Shown here one piece after another: positions 37,421-49,000 of a stretch of DNA of 64,000 bases. Position 1 is the stretch's first letter. Each line of letters begins with the position of its first letter. A program made the translations under genes and the position numbers. The notes under the pieces are model-generated. The model was not told the origin of the DNA. It made no database searches and worked only from the letters and a program-made list of their open reading frames with translations. The stretch is from Xiphydria camelus (lineage: Eukaryota; Arthropoda; Insecta; Hymenoptera; Xiphydriidae): contig OY783200.1 of assembly GCA_963678675.1 (NCBI GenBank), forward strand, positions 21,280,190 through 21,344,189. Direction: 5' to 3'.

Positions 37421-38691
37421 CTTCTTCTCTTCGAAGTCGAAGTCGACGAATCGCTCACGATCCAATTTCGGATATCAGCTGCGATCTAAGGACTGTGAGA
37501 AATAGATCCAAAAAGAAGCTACGCAAACGAAGAAAAATGAATTCTATTTTCATTGAAATGAATACAATCCGGCACGTCGAACCAATCAATCAACTTGAAA
37601 AGAAATCGACACGAATAACATTCCCCGTCGACCTTTCGTTACCTTCGATCGAGGAAACAAAACCGCCTTTATGCCGCATTTCCTTAGCACTGCGTCGCCC
37701 GATCGTCGTCGATATATCAAACGCCGCGCGCGACATTCTGCAGATTTACAAACCCGAACGTCCTTGTAATTATTATTTCTTGCTCGGCACTTTTTTCTCT
37801 CTCCCTCCCCTCGATCAATTACACGACCTCTCCGACCGGAAGGCGATTCGCGCGCGACGGAAAAAGAGAATCAGGATGTATAGCGCTGTGCTGAGAGGTG
37901 CATACGCTCAATTCGTATTCGCCGGAGCGAAACGCGGAGAGGAGAGTTGGTTGAGAACCGTTGCGCCGTTCGTCGCGTCGTCGGTAATTTGTTGTTTGTT
38001 GGCGCGGTGCAGCGTCGCGGAAAGGGAGTAGAAATTTCTATTTACACGACTTTAAAAACATTCCGCGGGCCGCAAGTGCGACACACGTATATATCTCGCA
38101 CGTTATCGTCGCGTGATAAGGGAAACGCCCGCGCCCATCGCGTGTCCCGGCGTGTATAGGAGCACGAAAAAGAAGTCAGCGAAACGCGCTTGCGACAAAG
38201 TCGAATACGATATGCCACGTGGCGTCTAGACGCCACTCTTATGCAGAAACATTCTCAGCCTTCGTCTGCGATGCTCTGCGTTGCGTGGCTGCTATTTCAA
38301 AGCTGTTGGAGAAAAAAAAGGCGAAATTGTCGTTAAATCGTTAAGAGTGACAAACGGATGCGTGACTCATCGTCGCTCCTTTCTCGGATGTGCTATCGCC
38401 ACTATACGCTATCACCTTCCACGTCGTATCGCGCGAAACGATACCGCGGAGAGTATGCGGATCATTCGGGGTTTCCCGTTTTATTTCCTTCGTGTGCAAG
38501 TGCAGCAAATGTTATTCGCAACATAGCGAAATCGTTGCGCTACTCATCTGGATATCGATGTAACATAAATGGCATCGGTTGTACGTTGCCAGTCGATCTC
38601 CGAGCGCAAGGCGTTTTCGAGGGGCCTTATGCTTCCAGGAAATCATTAAAGTCGAGCCAAGTTGTTTCTTTCAACGGAGACGACGCGTTCG

Positions 38692-38790
38692 TTATTAATC
38701 CGTGGTTATCTCCTTACCTGCGAACTTTTTGTCTATATCGCCATAAAGATTTTTTGTAGGCCGGAATGTAATCTTTAAAAAAGTATCAGT
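38692..38790. repeat. Family H hairpin, copy 6 (left part, pair B)
   Basis: GTGGTTATCTCCTTACCTGC, then AGATTTTTTGTAGGCC and ATCTTTAAAAAAGTATC. The right outer GAGATAATC arm is missing. Confidence 0.6.
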
Positions 38791-38884
38791 CGAAGGTCGA
38801 TCCAGCGTTGATAAATAAATAAGCTTTAGAGGGCAGCAGGTTTTCTCGCATTGGTGCCTTTGCGATCATCTTCCTTCCCTCAAA

Positions 38885-38998
38885 CTCTTCGACTATGTCG
38901 GTATGAACTTTTTTGTAGATCGAGATGCGAGCTTCAAAAAAGTACTGTACCGTGTTCACCTAAAGTCCGCAGGTGAGGAGATAATCGCGATCGAATTG
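38885..38998. repeat. Family H hairpin, copy 7 (right part, pair B)
   Basis: GAACTTTTTTGTAGATC and GCTTCAAAAAAGTACTGTACC, then GAGGAGATAATCGCGATC. The left outer arm is missing. The inner arm is about 159 bp after that of copy 6, so the two halves look like a tandem pair that lost its middle. Confidence 0.6.
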
Positions 38999-40543
38999 GA
39001 TGTACTTTGAAAAATGATGATCAGGCAGTTTTAGGTACAAATATAAAGAAATGAAAGACAGTATCACCATGTACTGCGTAATATACAGTATCGCGCGTAG
39101 AAAATTGTTCCTTTCCTCAGCTTCTTCATCTTCTTCATCATCATCATCATCATCATCATCTTCTTCATCTTCATCTTTTTTTTCTTCGCTTTCTTTGTCT
39201 TCTTCTTCCATTTACCGATTTTGAGATAATACTCTACCGCTTTCTTCGCGATTGTCCACTCTCCCGCATTTCCTTTCGTGTCCTTGAAATATGTTTTCGC
39301 CCAACACTTCCATGTGACCCAAGTTATTTCATCTCTACGCGCGGAAGTAAACATATTTACCGATTCCGCGTGGCGCGAAACGCGTGTCGGACCGGCCTCC
39401 GTGTGCCGTGCCCCTCAGTTGCTTCCCTGAAACGGCGACGTCACGAGGTGCGTTAGCGTGTAAAATTAGTCGCGCCTCGATTGCGAAACGGCGCGGATCT
39501 GCGCGTGACGAGTGGGGGCTATAGGTGGATCCGTGATACGCGAATCTTTCTTCTTTCTCCGGCCGACCTTGGGTGACATTCGGGGTCAGAATGTCGTATC
39601 ACCTCCCTTCCCCTCTTGTAAGAAGGAAATTTTCCGAATTCACACAGATAAATTGAGCTTAAAAGAAAAATATTTACTTGAAGTAACACGTAATGGGGTC
39701 ATTTTTGTACCGAGTTAACAACCGCACGCGTACCGTGTGATGTTATCTAACCAGTTCAAAACAGAGATAACCGCGCGCATCGTAGTTCTCTTGGAATGTG
39801 TCATTTGCCTCCCCCCTCCCCCTCGACGCTCGCGCAGACGTATAGTCGATCGCTCGTTAGCAGCTGATGAGAAGAGGCGTCTACTTTGGGATGATCTCTC
39901 TTAATTGGATCATCGCCCACCGAAGTGAGACGTGGGAAAACCGCATTAAAATTTCTTCCTCAAAATACGACTTTAATCAAAAAATTGTAAGTAATCCTGA
40001 CAAAATGAACAAATAAAGTGGAGCATACGAAAGCCATGATCCATTTTTCGAGCCGGTCCGATAAGTACAGACGAGTCATGAAATTCGTTACCGTAACACC
40101 GCCGCTCTCCCGCCGCCGCGCGTAAATTAAATTGGCGAGAGACAATCGGCGATTCGCCCGCGAGCGAGCGAGTTCATTGCCACCCCGCTCCGCCGCGACG
40201 ACTCGTGGAATCGGTTGCATTCTCCGAAAGCGCGAGGTCGCGCTGAATCGTACCGCCTTGCAGGGGTAGTGGGGGGTTCTTTCCCTCCCTCCCTCCCTCC
40301 ACACACCCTCTCTTTCTTTCTCTCTCTTTTTTCTCCTTATCGAAAGCATAGTATACATAGTATGATACGCGTGTCTGAGAGCGTGGTATGTTTGTCGGGG
40401 GGCAGGGACGCGCGGCGGGGGTTCACAGGTGTGCCGGTCTGCGGACCAATCGCAGCCCTCCGTCGGGGAGGCTCGACCTATCCGAGCGGCGATACGCGGG
40501 GGCTCACCGCCGTACGTAGCGTGACGTAACGCGTCGCGGTCAT

Positions 40544-40610
40544 CTTAAAAAGCAGTGCCTCTCGCGGCGGCACAGTCAGTCGCGCTTTACACGACGCAAG
40601 ATACGGACGA
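40544..40610 (+). promoter_or_regulatory. Candidate core promoter (TATA-like, Inr, DPE)
   Basis: CTTAAAAAG at 40544-40552, the initiator TCAGTC with its A at 40578 (26-34 bp downstream), and GGACG at 40605-40609, exactly +28 to +32, fitting the insect DPE consensus RGWYV. The combination and spacing match arthropod core promoters. It would drive rightward transcription; the next gene in that direction is Treh, whose start codon is 5.4 kb away. Confidence 0.38.
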
Positions 40611-40937
40611 CACGGCGGTGTCGATCGGAAAATACTCGGATCCGTCTCTTTCCCGCTCTCCTTCTCCTCGTTCTGCGCCACGATCCCCCCCCCCCCCTCC
40701 CTCTCTTCGCATTTCTGCTCCCTACTCGATTCCTCTTTCCCCGCCCCTCCCTTCCGCGCTTCACGGAGTTGCATTAGCGAACGACCAGTCCCACCGCACG
40801 GCAGTAACGCGCGAAACTCAGCACGCGACAGACGCGGTTTCGCACAACGACAATCCGCGAAGAGGAACTGTAAACTTTTCACCCCGGGGATTGCGCCGCC
40901 GGAAATAATCGACGAGAGAAGCGTCGCTTCCCGATAA
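40578..40937 (+). other. Candidate first non-coding exon of Treh
   Basis: Begins at the Inr A and ends at the donor-like CGATAA|GTGAGG. No ATG is found from 40578 to 41036. It is GC-rich with pyrimidine tracts (a long C run near 40683). Splicing from 40938 to the acceptor at 45331 would give a conventional insect two-exon leader. Only sequence grammar supports this; RNA evidence is absent. Confidence 0.3.
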
Positions 40938-43798
40938 GTGAGGCGAGTTCGAGAGATCGGCTTTCTTCTTTTTTTCTCCCTCCCCGAGGATATTTTAAGG
41001 GAGGACGGATTGAATTTTGTCGAAAGAGACGAAAAGAATGGGGAATATCGAGGAGGAAGGAGGACGTCGAAAGATCCGCGTGTGTAACGGTGTGCGCGCT
41101 CCGCTGATAATTGCTACCTCCGCTTGTGTGCGCCGTATCATTATCCGCATACGCGCGTGAACGATGGAAATAACGTCGAGCGCCTCTCTTTTTCCCTCTC
41201 GTGACTCTTGACGACGATCGAAGACAGCCTTCGTGATTTGCGAGGGCTCGCCACGATTTCTTCGCTCTTCGGTGTGCGCGATTTTCCGTCCCTTGCTTCG
41301 CCGGTCGGTCAGTCTCGCCGCGCATCGGCCGCTAGAGGGACGAGGTCCGCTGCGCGCTCGCTAGTCGAGACGCGGCGCCCGCCGTTATATATTTATCGTT
41401 TCCATCTTTTAAGGGTGTATTGCTCTCGTTGTGAATTTAGATTTAAATGTATCCGCGTCTCGGACTCGGTGCGACGAAAGTCAGAGGGAAAGTTTTGGTC
41501 GCGGTTAAACTTGGGGTTTAGTGAAACCGAACCAATTGTCGCGGAGAAAAACTCGGAATGTTTAATACTTTGAGTGCGGACTTCCTGTCGAATTAAATCA
41601 TATTTATTTATCTATCTCTTCTTTGCGATCTTCAAAACGCTCTGTTTTATTAACTCACAACTTTATTTCGAATAAAGTTGGTGTCACTTGTTTTTTTAAT
41701 CTAAAGAAAGAAGTGAGGAATTTCACGGTTAAAATTGAAATATTTAAAAAATTGTTATGCGTGAAAAATGATTCAATCTAATGTGTTATAAAATACTTTT
41801 TTCGAATGATCATTTCTTTGGTAATTATCAGACATTAAAAAACGAAGAGGCGTTTTAAATAGAAAAGACAGTACTTTAAACGTACATATTAATTTTTGAA
41901 ATGTTGTAACTACCTATTTTTCTTCGGGTTTGAAGTTCCCTTCTGGTCTGCCGGAAAGTTCGATACATCAATAACGACTTCTATGTATAGAAACCATAAA
42001 AGAAGGTCTCCACTTTTTCTCCCTCTAGATGACAGTTCGATAGAATCAGTTTTAGGATCAATTCTACGGCTACGAAAAACGTGCTGAAGCTGATTCGCAT
42101 CCGTGTGAACTCAAAGGGTTAAACGTGATCACGCTCGCGGCAAAACTTGCTAATCGGGACGATTCGAAGTGCGCCGATGCGATTTTTTTTTTCGATGTGC
42201 GGCGCGATTGATACTCGCGCGAAGGGGTGCGTCGCGACGTCCCGCTGACCAACCGAGAGAGACGAACTATTTTTAAGCCGGGCGTTGCGTCAAACGCATT
42301 TTGCCTCTCATTGAAAGCCGCGAATAGAACTCCCCCTTCGGGGTCTCTCGTGTCTCTCCTCTAGGCCCTCGCGAATGTCATCACGGTCCTCTCCTCCCTG
42401 TCGACCTCGAGCACCCCGAATGGCGTGCGGTATCGCGAAACGGGGCTACTTGGTAGCGATATTTGACAGGAAGAAATTTGTAGATTCGAGGCACGAAAGA
42501 AACGTGACACCGAAATAGCGATCGCGTTTGCTTGGAATTTTTTTTCAATTTTAACCTTTTGAACGGCACATTTTTCTGCTGAAGAAAACATTTATAGTAA
42601 GGTTGATTCATAGATTTTCAGGGTCACTGATAACGATTTTGAAGTGAAAAGTACAAAATTCGAAAAAATACGAATTTAGTAAACTAATTTTTTTGCAGAA
42701 ACTGGCCTATCAAAAAATTCACAACAGAACGTATTTTATACTTTGACGTTTAAAGAATGTATGTGAAATGGATTTTAAAACTCTATAACTGTGCATTAAA
42801 GCGCAGCTGCACGGGAAAAAAATAAACCGTAGCGTCCACAAAGTTTGTGGTAAATTTCGGGAAAAAGCCAATTTATCATTACGATAATTACAATTTTAAT
42901 AAAAATTATAGTAAGACTTGTAGAAGTTTCAAGTGTTGCTCTAATTTGTATTAAAATTGTAATTATAGTAGTAATAGAAAATGGCTTTGTTTCGAAATTT
43001 ACCACAAACTTGGTAAATTCTACGATTCATTTTTTTTTCCGTGTGATTTTACAGCGACGAAACAGAAGTTTCCTCATATAAATTACCTGTTAATAACTGG
43101 CAAACAATAAATGAACGTAACTTTTCAAAGAAATTTATATTTTCATGCATCAGATCCTCAGGACTTCTGGAAGTCCTAATAGACAATAGAAGAATGAGAA
43201 AAACTGAAAGAGTAAAGTATACGTGCCACTGTCCCTCAAAGGGTTAAAGGAAAAGCCTAAGGATTTTCGAGAAAAAAAAGCTCGATTTATGCAAACTAAT
43301 AGTAATAGCAATAGCAAACTAATATGCAAATTAGTTCAGCTTCGTTTCGCGGAACTTGTTTTGCATTTTTCGGGAACGAGACTGTTTCTTTGCGACGATT
43401 CAATTTCGTTTCTTTCGGCGAACCGTGCAATTTCGAGGGTAACTAGGAGATCTGATCGGTTTCATCGCCCGGCAAAAAGGGATCGCACGCTTCGCTGCCT
43501 CCATTGACCAATCGTTGGCCCGATAGTTTCTCTTTATTATTAGTGGTTCTTACGAACAGTTCGAGATTCATTTCTTTTGGTCGTACACGACGACGTGCGC
43601 ACGTGCGCTGTACGGAGTTCCTCTCGCCGTCGTCCGCTTGGGTTCTGTTCCGTATTACACGGTCACGCCCGCTTGTTGACTTCAGTCACGGAAAAAAACG
43701 TAGCATTCGAATCGCGTCACGCCTTTATCTTAGGGAGGGTAGAGAAGGACCGGCCCGGTCAAATGTTTTCGCTCGCAGGGGCAGTTGATCCACTTGAA
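40938..43798. other. Putative Treh leader intron or spacer, first part
   Basis: 40938-41400 is CpG-rich, 41570-41900 AT-rich, 42060-42440 CpG-rich. One palindromic element (42810-43044) is listed separately. No recognised coding exon. Confidence 0.4.
42810..43044. mobile_element. Palindromic element with CACGG ends
   Basis: Ends CACGGGAAAAAAATAAACCG and, on the other strand, CACGGAAAAAAAAATGAATC. The interior mirrors strongly: GTGGTAAATTTCG, AAGCCA, AATTACAATTTTAATA occur in both arms. About 235 bp. Confidence 0.7.
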
Positions 43799-43936
43799 CC
43801 GCGATTATTTCCTTATCGGTGGACTTAAGCCAATTGTAGCATTAGGATTTTTTGAAGATCGAAATGTGGTCTTCAAAAAAGTATGTAACAGTCGTAAACC
43901 TAAACCTCACGGGTAACGAGATAATCGCGATTCAAT
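43799..43936. repeat. Family H hairpin, copy 8
   Basis: GCGATTATTTCCTTATCGGTG mirrored by GGTAACGAGATAATCGCGATT; inner GGATTTTTTGAAGATCGAA and GTCTTCAAAAAAGTATG, a nearly perfect inner stem. Confidence 0.75.
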
Positions 43937-44680
43937 TACAAGACCCTCGGCAGAGTGGCGCGAAACTCTACCGAGTTTCTTGACCTTCGTCAAGGAAAAA
44001 GTGCCATATCTAGCGATTGGCCGACCCTAGAGAAAAACACTTCAAACAAAAGTTAGGCAGCTTTATCGGCTTTACGTCTTTCGTCGGAAACATTTTCCTC
44101 TACGACCAATCAGACGCGAGATATAAGGACTTTTAACGTGTCTGTCGCCTCTCGTCTTCGCTGCTTTAGTATTCCAATCGCTATAAAATCTGCCCCGACG
44201 ACCTACGCGTGCTTTAATCCCGCGTTGTATAGTTACGATGACGTCACGACAATGCTCACCGATGACGTGATTCCGGCGCGCAAGTCACATTTCCCGACGA
44301 AAGCCAAGCACGAAGTCTCTACACTTCTGATTCGAGAGGAAAATAAAAAGCCAAGTCGCGTCTCGTCGTCCGCGTGGTGACGTCACGCCGACGTGTCTCG
44401 CGGGGGATCGGATGTGGAAAAGTCTGTATATCACCGCGGCCTGATTTATATTTAACGGCAATTTTTCCGTTCGTACGAAAGGGAAGAGAAAAGTCCATGA
44501 CCAACCGGATCGATGAGTCACCCCGAATAAAAACAAAGTTCGAGTCGTTAAAAAATTCATTGAGCATCGAACCATTAGTACACTGATTTGCGTAAATTGT
44601 CGGGATAATTATTACAACACGCAGCTACCGTTTCATTACAAATATCTTTATTTCTCTTACTCCAATTAATTATTCTAGGT
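43937..44680. other. Non-coding stretch
   Basis: Mixed composition with overlapping short frames on both strands at 44285-44590; none recognised. Otherwise nothing seen. Confidence 0.4.
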
Positions 44681-44918
44681 ACACTGAGAAAAAATCGTTC
44701 GATTTAACTAAATTTTGCAAATTAAAACTTCTCGGGCGGCTAAATAAAAATATACGGTTATTTCGACAAATATGTAATTAAAATAACTATATTAAAATTT
44801 AGTTGAAGCAACCAAATATTAGCTGCTTCAACTAAATATTTGTTGAAATAACTATATATTTAGTTGCCCGCCTGTAACCTCAAAATTGAATTGAATCAAT
44901 CGATTTTTTTTCAGCAAA
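44681..44918. mobile_element. Family C element
   Basis: Left ACACTGAGAAAAAATCG; right (other strand) GCTGAAAAAAAATCG. Arms share CGGGCGGC-type and AACTAAATAT motifs and meet near TTAGCTGCTTCAACTAA. About 238 bp. Confidence 0.65.
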
Positions 44919-44999
44919 GTCAACACTATAGGTACTTTCATCCTTTGACTGGCACAAACTTTTGTTGAAACAAACTCACTCGGATTAAATTATTAACAA

Positions 45000-45330
45000 A
45001 GCAGTGAAGTTGAATTGACTAACATCTACCAACAAAACGAATTTTATTGAATGGAATGAAAAAATTTAGTTATTCCAACTATATACAGTATAAATCGATT
45101 TACTTTTTCTTCACTTTATTATCAATTAATTGTATTATATCATTGAATCTTTTTTTCACGTTTTGATTACAGGGAAGATGGCAACAATTTGGTTGGAACA
45201 ACTAAATTCTTCTTTCAGTGTAGATCGATCTACTTTTTCCCCATTTTATTATTAATTAATTGTATCATCATATCAATGAAAATAATCGTCCTTACTATTC
45301 TAACGATTTTCTTCCCCCTTTCTGATTACA
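45000..45330. repeat. Diverged duplication bearing acceptor-like ends, with a family C terminus
   Basis: Two copies of a block (about 45098-45180 and 45224-45340) share AAATCGAT/AGATCGATYTACTTTTTC, TATTATYAATTAATTGTATYAT and TGATTACAGGGAAGATG. Between them is a family C terminus TTTCAGTGTA (45213-45222). The second copy supplies the acceptor proposed for the Treh leader. Confidence 0.5.
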
Positions 45331-45963
45331 GGGAAGATGCGGCCTTGCTGCTGGAGTTGAGACCTCCGCGTAGGATTTGCAAGTCGGAGGGTCCGCGCCC
45401 GAAAGCGATCACGAAAAAGTAAGGACCCATTCTCGAAAGCCCTCGCGCGCCGATTCTCGATCTCCCTCCCACCGCGACGGGAGCGTTAGTGCGCGACGCG
45501 GTAGACGAACGCGTGTAAAATTGCTCGAAGAGAGGGTGGAGACTAGGAGGAACAAAGATATACAACCCCCGGAGAAGTATTAAAAAAAAAGAAAAGGAGT
45601 AACTCCAATTCGAGGGCGCCATCGTGCCACGTGATTTAAACTAAAAATAACAGTAACGATAATCCAAAAAACCGTCATATCGTAAACAGAGCGCAAAGTA
45701 AGAGGAGAGAAAAATTTTTTTTCCGTGGACTCGAGTTTCCAATCGCGCTTCCCCATCCCCCTCGTAATCCTCGCCGTTAAACAAATCCTCGCGCGCGATA
45801 GAGGAGAGGGGAAAGATTCTAAAAAACAGAAGATAAAGAGAAAGAAGTCCAAGAAACACGAAAAAATTGATTCGAAGCCCTCGAGCTAAGGGGCGAAAAA
45901 AAAAAGGGCAGGGAGAACACACACGAGTCCCTCGATCGTGGGGTGCGAAAAGGGGGTTGACAA
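45331..45963 (+). other. Treh: Probable Treh 5' leader, ATG-free
   Basis: An acceptor-like TTTCTGATTACAG precedes 45331, and the segment runs without a break into coding exon 1. No ATG occurs from 45340 to 45963 (624 nt), where about ten would be expected by chance; selection against upstream starts is typical of a leader. GTAAGG at 45419 or GTAAGA near 45699 could act as internal donors, so the leader may be spliced further. The upstream limit is inferred. Confidence 0.5.
45337..45360 (+). other. Tiny upstream ORF in the Treh leader
   Basis: The only ATG in the putative leader opens a seven-codon frame (MRPCCWS) closed by TGA, about 600 nt before the main start. If the exon begins at 45331 this uORF would sit just after the splice junction and could damp or tune translation. 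It is seen in sequence; its role is inference. Confidence 0.25.
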
Positions 45964-46091
45964 ATGAAAATGGCGCCGACGAGAAGCCTCTCGACCGTCC
46001 CGCTGCTGACGTTCGCGATCCTCACGCTGCAGGCGCTCGTGGCCACGGACGACATGGCCGATTACAAGAGACGACCGCCCCCGTGCTTAAG
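45964..46091 (+). CDS. Treh: Treh coding exon 1 (signal peptide)
   Basis: 128 nt encoding residues 1-42 and two bases of codon 43. It begins ATGAAAATGGCG and ends at AG before the consensus donor GTAAGT at 46092. The peptide has a short basic N-terminus, a hydrophobic core rich in Leu, Thr and Ala, and a likely cleavage after ALVA (about residue 27). A second ATG two codons in gives an almost identical product. The following segment, RRPPPC, leads into the conserved start of the mature enzyme in exon 2. Confidence 0.92.
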
Positions 46092-49000
46092 GTAAGTGTA
46101 CGACGCAATCCACCCATGGGGGTTCCCCTTCTTTTTTCTCTTTCGTCCGCGCGCGACTCGGCGTACAGTCGGAGCGAGCCAGTAGATCACTCTCTCGCTG
46201 ACGCGCGCGCCCCGCCGTCGAGTTGGTACCCCTTCCGCCGGATGGCGCAGGAGCGCGTCCGATACCCTTCCCACGAGATAACTGCGAGGCGGAATGAGGC
46301 CGCTCGTCTGGACCGACGACGCGTGGTTAGATTTACACCCAGAAGCGTTTTCGCCGAATTTTCTTTCTACAGTCGAACCTCCCGCGGTACCGGTACTCGG
46401 GGTGACAAGGTTAAAACGGGAGGTCGGACTGTATATCGTGTTCAGGCACCACGTCAATCTCGCGCACGCGTTGCGTCGTCGGCGCCTATCGTCCCGCATT
46501 TCGCCGGAAGTGATCTCAGGGGAGACCGGGTCAGATAGTGCCGCGGCGATCGACGAGACCAGGCGCGGAAACGCGAGCGGAGGAAGGACGCTGAATTAAC
46601 CTGTTCCGCGAGGCCGATAAACGCGACCTTAACATTGAACTCGGCCGCGACGCGCGCACAGCAAGGGGGCGTGGCCCGTAGCCACCGCGCCGCCGTCGTC
46701 CCGGCGCAGTGCACTACTATACACCGCACCGCTGCAAAAGGGAGTCCGCTCCTGCAATCGTGCGTAAACTGTGCATCGCGCGCTTCACCGCACAGCAGCT
46801 GACGCCGACGACGGATGGCTAGCGTCCGTCGACCCAGTTGACTCGCGTCGCTCGCCCCGACAAGAGTTCTTGCGACATATTTGATTGCTCCGCGCGCGCT
46901 CGACACGTCGAGCGCGCGTAGATCATCTGATAAACGCTCTCCGGGATTGCCGCGGGATATGCGTCTTATCTATATAAGTACGCAATGTTGACACGAATTA
47001 CTCGGTGTTTTCCGCGTGTCGGTAAAATTGACGCGTAACGGAACGTAACAAAGAGGGTATATATGCACGGGGATTTGTGCGGGCTCAACTGTAATTGCTC
47101 GATCCGGCGAAACGGGTCGTATCAGTATTGCTGGCTGCTTGGGGAAATATATTTTTTAATCGCGAATCGATGTCTTAAGGTAGTCCGATGAAAGAATCTC
47201 ACCAATCCGGGAAAAAATATTTATATATAATCTCTCATACATGATCAGATATCATTTTATATATTTAGATCTGAATAAAGTTGAAAATTTTTGATCCGAT
47301 TATATCTAATCGTGTATGATCATATATGATTATAGGTATATAAACATTTTTTTTCCGGGGAACTTAATCATGCTTTTTTTATTTCATTGAAAGTGAAATG
47401 ATTTCGCACAGTTTATGCTGGAAAAAAAATTTGTTCGAGCGTTTAGTATTAAAGATATTATGATTTCAAGCGCTATTCGGAGAAGCATGGTGACTATGGG
47501 GAAATGCTAAGTTGATTTAAAAGCTAAATATTTACTCGACAATTATGAACTTATCAAAGAGAAAACAATTATTAGCGTTAATTTAATAACTGCGTGTATA
47601 CACTGGGAGAAACAATTGCCGATGCTAAAGAAATGTTTTCTAATTACAATCAAAAACGTGATATAATTCCAGGATCAAGCAATGGTTTTCTTCGCACAAA
47701 AAATATTGAATAGGCTCGAGTAATTATTATTTTTTTTCACGCAGGAAGAATTTCTTGTTCCAACGAAGGTAATTTTCAAAAAATTAGGAGTATATATTCT
47801 TCCACCAAAAATCTGCAGTTTCAAAAATTGTTAAGATCATTATGTTCTTGATTCAATCAATATTTTTTTGACACTAGCTATTATTTATCTGAGTGTATAC
47901 ATGCAAAATTTCAGAGTTATCGGTCTTGTAATTACTGAGAAATTAATTGTTAAAGACAAGCTCGCGGTATTTTTCGGTCTAATCTACAATTTTCAGAATT
48001 TATTTTCGTATTTTATTCTGATACTCTATATATATCTTGACATAGTTGTAATATCATGTAATAACGTGATATACATATTTTGCTAGAACTCCACGAGAAA
48101 GGGTTACAATTTTATCAGAATATTCGTAAAAATTATAACTTGAAGGATTGGTAATACCTAAAAACTCAGTCAAATGAGTCTTCGAGCGGTTAAACAAATT
48201 ATTTTCAATGTGTATAAATAATTAAACGAAGACGAATACATATTAGCAATCATACTTACGAATTAAGAACGTAATATTTTATGATTTCATGACTTTCATG
48301 CTGTTTACTTTTTTCTCAAATTCTTTTTCATTGGTGTACGTACTTTTGAATTTGACCAAACCTCATCGGGCTACCTTAATACGACAAATTCCAAGTCGAT
48401 AGCCAAGAAATAATTTCGACGAATGAATTGGTCGTTGAATTCGATTTTAATTTGATTGGAAAATTTGATTGACACTTTCGTCCGGCTTCCACGGTCGGAT
48501 GGTAACTTCTGGGTCACATTCGAGGTCGTCGGGTACGCGAGTTCGATCTCGAAATCGTTATTGATTGTAATTGTGGGTCTCGATTAGCATACAATAGATC
48601 CGCGGAGTCACTCACCACTTCGCTTCCCATGGGATATTTCGGTTCGATACACTTTTGCTGCGCGTCTAGGGCGAAAACTTGATTTTCGACCTTCGGCACG
48701 CACCTTCACCTCCGCAGACGATCGACTTCCGCGAATTTTCATTGAGCATTGGACCATTGGCGCTCGCCGCGGTGCCGTTGACGCGTTGAATAGCGTATGC
48801 TAATTGGGCGTTATCACCGGTATTTTTAACGTCTCGTGCTGAGTATCGAATTATTATTGCCGAACAAATTGAGGCGCTCTTTGACGAAGGAGGCATGTTT
48901 TTTCATGACCTTCGAAAGCGCTTTCAGAGTTAGTAATTCGAGTTGCTAATCGATATTTAACAATACGCGTTTGGAAATTGGAGCAGCGGCAATCCGCATC

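Larger units (their letters stand above)
37421..40543. other. Non-coding spacer upstream of the candidate promoter
   Basis: 37495-38031 has an open frame of 178 codons without a recognised domain. TTC/TCATCA microsatellites lie at 39115-39200. CpG-rich parts are at 38040-38250, 39360-39520 and 40060-40540. Two family H half-copies are listed separately. Confidence 0.4.

Noticed and set aside
45867..46538. 223-aa open frame overlapping the trehalase start
   Set aside because: It begins at a TTG, is in another frame from Treh, runs through the GTAAGT donor into the intron, and is low in complexity.
46971..47062. TATATAAG and TATATATG boxes inside intron 1
   Set aside because: No matching initiator or downstream element at the right distance on either strand; TATA-like strings are common in the AT-rich parts.
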